Assembly: GCA_031269065.1 (NCBI GenBank) | Contig: JAIRWJ010000110.1 | Span: forward strand, 1-11,003 | Source: Rickettsiales bacterium | Lineage (GTDB): Bacteria > Pseudomonadota > Alphaproteobacteria > Rickettsiales > UBA1997 | Direction: 5' to 3' | Length of the DNA: 11,003 nt | Part shown: piece after piece, positions 6,486 through 11,003 of the stretch | Layout of the letters: the number at the start of each line of letters is the position of its first letter | Position numbering within the stretch: the first letter of the stretch is position 1 | Translations under genes and position numbers: made by a program | The notes under the pieces: model-generated | The model's input: only the letters and a program-made list of their open reading frames with translations | What the model was told of the DNA's origin: nothing | The model's database searches: none

Positions 6486-7190
6486 GTGGAACCACTAGAG
6501 GCCATAACGCATCCAATTTTCAACTATCTACTATTCAAGCTGAATTTGCTCGGCCTCGACGCAGACCGAAGAAATTTCAGAGAAATACGCCAAATGCTAG
6601 AGGGGGGAGTTATTCTAAATCCAGATGAATTTGCCTGGGAATGCTTTTATGTGATATGTGTGGCAGGATTTAAACAGGAAATAGCCAAAGCCATGTGCAA
6701 CAGGGTTGTGAAGTTTATTTCAGATAATCCGGGATTTGACGAAGAGGATCTTTTGGCTATCTACAAAAACAAGTATAAAGTAAAAGCTATAGTGGATGTC
6801 TGGCAGCACAGAAAGGAGTATCAGAAAAAGTTTTACTCTCTAGCCACGCCAAATGAAAAGGTCGAATTTCTAGGAACACTGCCACATATTGGTAACATTA
6901 CAAAACATCATCTAGCAAGGAATCTAGGACTAAATTTTGCTAAGTATGACATATGGATACAGCGTCTTGGCACGGCCCTCTATGGTAAACCAGAAAGCAT
7001 GGAGATGGTCAACAACTCGAAACTTTCGCCTCTGATAAAGGAATATTGTGATAAAATGTTCAATGATCTACTTGAAATAACGGGGGAAAAGATAGGCTTT
7101 ATTGATGTTGTCCTCTGGCGCTCTTGCCAGATGGGACTGATAAAAATAAAGAATTCTCAGGCATTTCTTAACAGAAATGTTAGTATTTAG
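6486..7190 (+). CDS. Helix-hairpin-helix DNA base-excision N-glycosylase, probably monofunctional
   Basis: A 234-residue protein. Residues 128-162 carry a helix-hairpin-helix, FLGTLPHIGNITKHHLARNLG, followed by AKYDIWIQRLG with Asp155 at the position of the catalytic aspartate of the EndoIII/AlkA superfamily. The Lys used by bifunctional glycosylase-lyases (LPGVGxK) is Ile138 here, so a monofunctional enzyme is likely. No C-terminal FeS-cluster cysteine motif is seen. The end has IDVVLWRSCQMG (206-217), as I recall from phage and bacterial N-glycosylase-type proteins of this size. Start is GTG at 6486, 4 nt after the preceding stop and preceded by a GGGG run. It is last in the tsaB operon. 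The lesion specificity cannot be read from the sequence. Confidence 0.7.
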   Translation: MEPLEAITHPIFNYLLFKLNLLGLDADRRNFREIRQMLEGGVILNPDEFAWECFYVICVAGFKQEIAKAMCNRVVKFISDNPGFDEEDLLAIYKNKYKVKAIVDVWQHRKEYQKKFYSLATPNEKVEFLGTLPHIGNITKHHLARNLGLNFAKYDIWIQRLGTALYGKPESMEMVNNSKLSPLIKEYCDKMFNDLLEITGEKIGFIDVVLWRSCQMGLIKIKNSQAFLNRNVSI

Positions 7191-7221
7191 TTCTCTCCTG
7201 TCTCGAGTGTTGCCACACACC

Positions 7222-7419
7222 TTAAAGTTCTTCGTCTATCCCGGGGGCAGGGCTCATGTTTTCTAGGGATATATCACCAATGGTATTTTTTCAGTCATAC
7301 TCTACACTACCGCTCCTTTCCCATAGGTTTTTTGATTCGGTTAGCCTCTTCTCCTCTTTTTCACTAAACTCTATATGCTTGTCTGTCACTTCTAGATTCT
7401 CAGACGCAGTGTACCTCAT
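7222..7419 (-). pseudogene. Small unknown minus-strand ORF with one in-frame TGA
   Basis: ATG at 7419 opens 42 codons to TGA at 7293-7291. The frame continues 22 codons to TAA at 7224-7222. The 42-residue product is highly charged (EFSEKEEKRLTESKNLWER at 17-35) and probably helical. The tail beyond the stop includes ENMSPAPGIDEEL. I do not recognise it. It may be an intact 42-aa gene, a slightly longer gene broken by a nonsense mutation, or chance. An AT-rich segment upstream on the minus strand could hold a promoter, but no clear ribosome binding site is seen. Confidence 0.25.
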
Positions 7420-7475
7420 AGTCTATAATTGAAAATCTAAAAAGTCATTCGCCAAAGGTACTTAAATTTAGTCAA

Positions 7476-7503
7476 TTGTAAAAATTTTTTTCCATTGTAT
7501 AAT
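7476..7503 (+). promoter_or_regulatory. Sigma-70-like promoter for sspB-plsY
   Basis: TTGTAA (7476-7481), a 16-nt spacer and a consensus TATAAT (7498-7503) lie in an AT-rich segment. Transcription would start near 7510, about 25 nt before the sspB ATG. This is the best -10 box I see in the window. Confidence 0.6.
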
Positions 7504-7534
7504 GATACTCAAGACGATAATAAAGAAATCCTAG

Positions 7535-8014
7535 ATGCGTACGGGGTTAGATTACGGAATTTTAGTGGAAAAAGCTTTCAGAGGTATGATCCGGGCAGCG
7601 CTTAGAAAGGCGCAGAATATGGTCGGGGAAAATCTATGTTTTCTGATGGTTATAGATACCAGACACAAGGGCATTACGATCCCAAAATACCTCAAAAAAC
7701 AGTACCCCAACAGCATTACACTAATTCTGCAACACCAATTCGCAAATCTTAGAGTACAGAGCAACTGCTTTTCTGTTGAACTAAATTTCGGTGGCAAACT
7801 CGAGGAAGTTTCAGTTCCTTTTGGGGCGATACTAGCCTTCAGCGACAGGACATCAGGAATGGAGCTAGTGTTCGATATGCTGCAGGCGGACTCAGGCAGC
7901 AACGACTGTGGTTATCTCTACAGTTTCGGACTAGATTACGAGGAAAGGGCCGCGAACGTAGATATTGATTTTAAAAACAACATCATCGAGTTCGAAGACA
8001 TTAGAAAAAGATAA
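7535..8014 (+). CDS. sspB: SspB, ClpXP adaptor (alphaproteobacterial type)
   Basis: A 159-residue protein of the alphaproteobacterial SspB family, which tethers ssrA-tagged and other substrates to ClpXP. Family marks in order are YGILVEKAFRGMIRAAL (7-23), a strand region with FLMVIDTRHKGITIPKYL (36-53), YPNSITLILQHQFANL (57-72), FSVELNFGGKLEEVSVPFGAILAF (78-101), and DRTSGMELVF (103-112). A short acidic C-terminal tail (EFEDIRKR) corresponds to the ClpX-docking tail, though the usual hydrophobic end is not obvious. ATG at 7535 has a weak AAAGAA leader. plsY starts 6 nt after its stop, so the two are likely co-transcribed from the promoter at 7476-7503. This gene is the strongest taxonomic clue to Alphaproteobacteria. 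Confidence 0.85.
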   Translation: MRTGLDYGILVEKAFRGMIRAALRKAQNMVGENLCFLMVIDTRHKGITIPKYLKKQYPNSITLILQHQFANLRVQSNCFSVELNFGGKLEEVSVPFGAILAFSDRTSGMELVFDMLQADSGSNDCGYLYSFGLDYEERAANVDIDFKNNIIEFEDIRKR

Positions 8015-8020
8015 TTTTAT

Positions 8021-8638
8021 ATGAGCAGCTGTATCATGAATTGGTTCCCTCTACTGGTCCGGGGGATGGTTTTTTTATTGGGTTTTCTGCTGAGTGGAGT
8101 GCCCTTTGGCTATTTGATCACAAAGCTTGTCAAGAAAGTAGACATAAGAAACTATGGCTCCGGGAATATTGGAGCTACCAACGTCTGGAGAGTACTTGGC
8201 ATAAAGTATGCAATTCTGACATTTATTCTAGATGGCTCTAAAAGCCTAATTCCCATCTTGCTTATCAGAAAAATCACCGGAGACAATACAACCCAGGTTG
8301 TATCCATGCTACTCCTAGCGGTAGCCGGACACATTTTTAGCCCCTGGCTTGGATGGTCTGGAGGTAAGGGATTTTCCAGCTTTATTCTAGGCTTGGTCGC
8401 TCTGGATATACGGTTATTTTTAGCCGCAGCCCTAGCATGGTTGATTGTATTTCTGATGTTTCGCATCTCGGGACTAGCCACCCTAGTGTCGATGACAACG
8501 ACTCTGGTAAGTTCCTATTCTATTCTGAGTGCCTCCGACCTACTGATTATGGCCATGATCTGCACTATGATTTTCTGGGCCCATAGAAAAAATATAAAAA
8601 ATCTTATTTTCCCCATAAAAAGAAGAGTCAAACCGTAG
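8021..8638 (+). CDS. plsY: Acyl-phosphate:glycerol-3-phosphate acyltransferase PlsY
   Basis: A 205-residue integral membrane enzyme that acylates glycerol-3-phosphate with acyl phosphate from PlsX, the first step of phospholipid synthesis. About five membrane helices are visible (near 10-35, 62-82, 92-110, 118-147 and 152-186). Conserved loops are SGVPFGYLITK (25-35), D41 with YGSGNIGATNVWRVLG (45-60), D71-K74, GHIFSPWLGWSGGKG (103-117) and HRKNIKNL (188-195). All catalytic loops are present. GGKGFSS replaces the more usual GGKGVAT. ATG at 8021 lies 6 nt after sspB; a second ATG at 8036 is an alternative start. Its 3' end faces the APH-like kinase gene. Confidence 0.93.
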   Translation: MSSCIMNWFPLLVRGMVFLLGFLLSGVPFGYLITKLVKKVDIRNYGSGNIGATNVWRVLGIKYAILTFILDGSKSLIPILLIRKITGDNTTQVVSMLLLAVAGHIFSPWLGWSGGKGFSSFILGLVALDIRLFLAAALAWLIVFLMFRISGLATLVSMTTTLVSSYSILSASDLLIMAMICTMIFWAHRKNIKNLIFPIKRRVKP

Positions 8639-8688
8639 ATTAACCTTTCACTTCGCTTTTTACCTCATCATAAATTTCGTCTTTTTAT

Positions 8689-8715
8689 GTCTGCGTACTC
8701 CTTGTTTCTGCAGAC
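8689..8715. repeat. 6-bp inverted repeat between convergent genes
   Basis: GTCTGC (8689-8694) and GCAGAC (8710-8715) are perfect inverted copies with a 15-nt loop, in the 101-bp space between the plsY and kinase stops. There is no adjoining T-tract after the second arm on + or before the first arm on -, so terminator function is weakly supported. Confidence 0.3.
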
Positions 8716-8723
8716 TGGCAGGG

Positions 8724-8742
8724 ATGTACTATCTATGTACTA
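8724..8742. repeat. Tandem direct repeat ATGTACTA
   Basis: ATGTACTA occurs at 8724-8731 and 8735-8742, an 11-bp period, and the second copy contains the TAG stop of the kinase gene. It may be a local duplication or a boundary scar of the AT-rich segment. Confidence 0.4.
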
Positions 8743-9720
8743 AACATATTCCATGATGTGGTTTATAAAATCATTAAAATTACTTCTGAAATATATTATT
8801 TTTTTTAGATCTCTTTCTAGTAATGTACTAAAAAGTTTATCCTTGGTTTCAAAAAACTTATTTTCCAAGAAAAAACTGGAGCACATTTTATATAGATGGC
8901 CGATAACTCCAATTCTAACTAAATCCTTATCCAGATAAAGATATTTACTAATTTCTCTCAGAAATAGTCCCGATCTTTTAAGATTATTTACTTCAAAACC
9001 TCCATTGCAGCAGGCAAAAAACATAAAATTAACCACATCTTCGACATAATGTCCCAGATGCGTTTCCTCAAAATCTAAAAAATAAGTTTTATTGCTCCAG
9101 GTGAATAGGATATTTTCGTTGTGAAAATCTCCATGCACTAAATATTTTTTATCTTTTAAAAAATTTTTTGCCAGGATCAAATCTATATTTTTTTCCAGAA
9201 ACTCAATTTTCTCCCGGATCGAATTTATTACTGTTGGATCCAAGCATTTGTTATTTGATAAAAATGTATTGGCCCTTGCAGTTATTTCATCTATCGTTTG
9301 TATTTGGTCCCAGGAATTTATTAATCCTATATTATTCTCTCCATTATTAAGTTGACAGAATTTTTTCAAATGTTTGGCGACACTATTATAATTTCTGATA
9401 TTAAAATTTTGTTCGTGGAGGATAAATCCGTCTACAAAATTAAATAAAAAAATGCTTGACTCATCAACAACCGAATAAAAATTACCTCTGAAATTTTTTA
9501 TCGGTAGGCTCAGATAACTATCTTTGCCGTATAAAAAATCATATAACTCAGCTAGCTTATTTACTTTTTCCCTATCGAAATTTTTTACTATTTTCAGCAC
9601 GTACTTTTTCTTAGACAATGACACTAAATAATTATCCGAGCTAAAGCCTCCTAATTTTTTTAATATTTTTGCATTAGAAATGTTATATTCCTTACTAATA
9701 TGATTAATTATTGTGTCCAT
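8740..9720 (-). CDS. APH/choline kinase-fold small-molecule kinase, substrate unknown
   Basis: A 326-residue protein of the aminoglycoside phosphotransferase/choline kinase-like superfamily. It has a nucleotide loop GGFSSDNYLV (24-33), a lysine in YVLKIV (Lys43), the catalytic loop VHGDFHNENILF (195-206, Asp198, Asn203) and the metal-binding FLDFEE (214-219, Asp216). All core catalytic residues are present. These enzymes phosphorylate sugars, choline, amino acids, homoserine or antibiotics, and nothing here fixes the substrate. ATG at 9720 was chosen because the fold starts there. A TTG at 9792 in the same frame is a possible longer start, with an added segment that looks non-homologous. Base composition is far more AT-rich than the neighbours (one 60-base line, 9121-9180, has 15 G+C), suggesting recent acquisition or a different history. 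Confidence 0.75.
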   Translation of the reverse strand: MDTIINHISKEYNISNAKILKKLGGFSSDNYLVSLSKKKYVLKIVKNFDREKVNKLAELYDFLYGKDSYLSLPIKNFRGNFYSVVDESSIFLFNFVDGFILHEQNFNIRNYNSVAKHLKKFCQLNNGENNIGLINSWDQIQTIDEITARANTFLSNNKCLDPTVINSIREKIEFLEKNIDLILAKNFLKDKKYLVHGDFHNENILFTWSNKTYFLDFEETHLGHYVEDVVNFMFFACCNGGFEVNNLKRSGLFLREISKYLYLDKDLVRIGVIGHLYKMCSSFFLENKFFETKDKLFSTLLERDLKKIIYFRSNFNDFINHIMEYV

Positions 9721-9870
9721 TCCATAGTCATAGATTATTATTAAATTGGCTGTACCATTCAAAAAAATTGCCACCCCCACATGGTCATACAATAACCTTC
9801 GTAATTGAAATTAAAATATCTTTTCATCAGAAATTGCATTTCCTCATAATTTATGTTAAATATAAACAAC

Positions 9871-9899
9871 TTGATTATTTCTTTCTCGATGAATATCAT
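9871..9899 (+). promoter_or_regulatory. Candidate promoter for the hydrogenase gene
   Basis: TTGATT (9871-9876), a 17-nt spacer and TATCAT (9894-9899) lie in the AT-rich space between the divergent kinase and hydrogenase genes. The leader would be about 90 nt, long enough for control. It includes AAACTC (9909-9914) and GAGTTT (9943-9948) as a weak inverted repeat. A strong ribosome binding site, AGGGTGGG at 9986-9993, stands 4 nt before the ATG. Confidence 0.4.
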
Positions 9900-9997
9900 T
9901 TAACTAAGAAACTCATTGGTAAATTAAAGCTTCATTTCTCAAGAGTTTATGGAAGTAAAAGGCGAAATTGAGGTTAAAATTTAATAGGGTGGGCACT

Positions 9998-11003
9998 ATG
10001 ATAGAAAAAAAAGGTAATTCCATAGAATTTGACCGGAGTAAGTGTATAAAATGCACAAAGTGTGTCCTGAGGTGCAAAAATCTGGGCATCAACCATCTGC
10101 TGGTAAAGGGTGAGGGTAAGGATAGATATATAGAGTTTGACTCCGGGAGCCCCTGTGTGAACTGTGGCCAGTGTACCCTGGTCTGCCCTGTATCTTCCAT
10201 GAGGGAGCAGTCCGAACTAGATAGAGTCAGGGGAAAGTTGGCCGACAGAAGTAAATGTGTCATAGCTCAGTGTGCTCCGTCGGTCCGAGTTTCTCTGGGG
10301 GAAATTTTCAAAATGGAATACGATTCCGGCATTGAGAGAAAGATCAATAGTTGTCTGAGAATACTAGGATTCAGCAAGGTATTTGATGTGAATTTTGGTG
10401 CCGACATAACCTCTATAGTCGAGGCCGAGGAGCTGTTGGAGAGACTAGAGGAGGAAGAAGGAATTCCCATGTTCACATCCTGCTGTCCATCCTGGATCAA
10501 TTTTGTTAAAAATTACGAGCCCGGCCTAAAAGCTAATCTTACCACCGCGCTGTCTCCCCATATACATGCCGGCTTTGCCTACAGGACCTGGTGGGCCCAG
10601 AAAGTGTCTATGGATCCGACAAACATAGTTGTGGTTTCCATAATGCCCTGCACATCTAAAAAAGATGAAGTTCATGAATTTGGGGGGGTAAAAGCTGTTG
10701 ATCATGTATTAACGGTCAGAGAGCTGGCAAAACTTATCATTGAGAAAAACATAGATTTTGCGAATTTGGAGGAAAGCGACGGGGATCTGCTCTCTGACTA
10801 CAGTGGTGGCGCCGTGATCTATGGCAAAAGCGGTGGAGTTATGGAGTCGGCGCTGCGCGTGCTCAAGAGAAAGATTGACAACGAATCTTTTGAAGGGCTG
10901 GAAATGCAGGATATAATCAACGCTGAAGAAACCTTCCGAGAGGCTACCGGTAGAGTTGGTTCGGTTGATGTTAAGATAGCTGTGATTTCGGGTCCTAAGA
11001 ATT
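9998..11003 (+). CDS. hydA: [FeFe] hydrogenase catalytic subunit, 2x[4Fe-4S] type (3' end outside window)
   Basis: 335 residues of an iron-only hydrogenase, which reduces protons to H2 (or oxidises H2) with ferredoxin-type electron supply. The N-terminus has two [4Fe-4S] sites: Cys16, 19, 22, 26 and Cys53, 56, 59, 63. The N-terminal [2Fe-2S] and Cys3His domains of the long clostridial form are absent. H-cluster motif L1 is FTSCCPSW (159-166; Cys162 proton relay, Cys163 cluster ligand; canonical TSCCPGW). L2 is MPCTSKKDE (216-224, Cys218, Lys221). The conserved VDHVLTVRELAKLI and SGGAVIYGKSGGVMESAL (269-286) follow. L3 with the last two cysteines would lie beyond 11003. Start is ATG at 9998 with a strong AGGGTGGG. 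All ligands in view are present, so it looks functional. The maturases HydE, HydF and HydG are not in the window. Confidence 0.93.
   Translation, partial: MIEKKGNSIEFDRSKCIKCTKCVLRCKNLGINHLLVKGEGKDRYIEFDSGSPCVNCGQCTLVCPVSSMREQSELDRVRGKLADRSKCVIAQCAPSVRVSLGEIFKMEYDSGIERKINSCLRILGFSKVFDVNFGADITSIVEAEELLERLEEEEGIPMFTSCCPSWINFVKNYEPGLKANLTTALSPHIHAGFAYRTWWAQKVSMDPTNIVVVSIMPCTSKKDEVHEFGGVKAVDHVLTVRELAKLIIEKNIDFANLEESDGDLLSDYSGGAVIYGKSGGVMESALRVLKRKIDNESFEGLEMQDIINAEETFREATGRVGSVDVKIAVISGPKN

Larger units (their letters stand above)
7191..7534. other. 344-bp intergenic region before sspB
   Basis: It contains a possible minus-strand small gene or remnant (7222-7419) and, at its right end, a good promoter for sspB-plsY. 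The plus strand from about 7300 to 7400 is pyrimidine-rich, opposite to the coding strands nearby, which agrees with former coding on the minus strand. No intrinsic terminator for the glycosylase gene and no structured RNA are recognised. Confidence 0.55.

Noticed and set aside
5915..6523. A 202-codon minus-strand open frame
   Set aside because: Antisense to the HAD phosphatase, whose catalytic motifs are all present; the antisense frame is a shadow.
7222..7419. TGA read as tryptophan (recoded genetic code)
   Set aside because: No conserved gene here has an in-frame TGA, tryptophans are TGG, and addA and mrdA end at TGA at family-appropriate places.
9711..9971. An 86-codon plus-strand frame upstream of hydA
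   Set aside because: Its first part is antisense to the kinase N-terminus and the rest is AT-rich leader with a promoter; no ribosome binding site or protein-like pattern.

Overview
The window looks like part of a small, host-adapted or anaerobic alphaproteobacterial chromosome. The alphaproteobacterial-type SspB, the AddA-type helicase-nuclease and the mreD-mrdA pair suggest Alphaproteobacteria. The [FeFe] hydrogenase at the right edge is uncommon there and points to a fermentative, H2-evolving anaerobe. An endosymbiont of an anaerobic protist is one possibility, but this is inference. The standard genetic code fits all the conserved genes: none has an in-frame TGA, and TGA serves as a stop for addA and mrdA.

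Layout. Positions 3-860 (+) are the C-terminus of AddA. Positions 861-1516 are a gap with only weak, stop-interrupted frames and a probable terminator for the leftward operon. Positions 4446-1517 (-) hold a leftward, overlapping operon: a shikimate kinase-like gene, mreD and mrdA (PBP2). A 125-bp divergent promoter region with an inverted repeat follows. Positions 4572-7190 (+) hold a tight rightward operon: tsaB, recR, a SerB-like HAD phosphatase and a helix-hairpin-helix DNA glycosylase. Positions 7191-7534 are a second gap with a possible small minus-strand gene remnant and a good promoter for sspB-plsY (7535-8638, +). Positions 8740-9720 (-) are a very AT-rich APH-fold small-molecule kinase, convergent to plsY. 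Divergent from it is a 2x[4Fe-4S]-type [FeFe] hydrogenase (9998 to the window end), cut before its last H-cluster motif.

Functions. The conserved genes are housekeeping: DNA repair (AddA, RecR, glycosylase), cell-shape peptidoglycan synthesis (MreD, PBP2), tRNA t6A formation (TsaB), ClpXP substrate delivery (SspB) and phospholipid synthesis (PlsY). The most informative parts are the hydrogenase, the compositionally foreign kinase beside it, a shikimate kinase homologue missing family-defining residues, and gene-poor gaps that may be decayed genes. No CRISPR array, tRNA, rRNA or recognisable insertion sequence was found.
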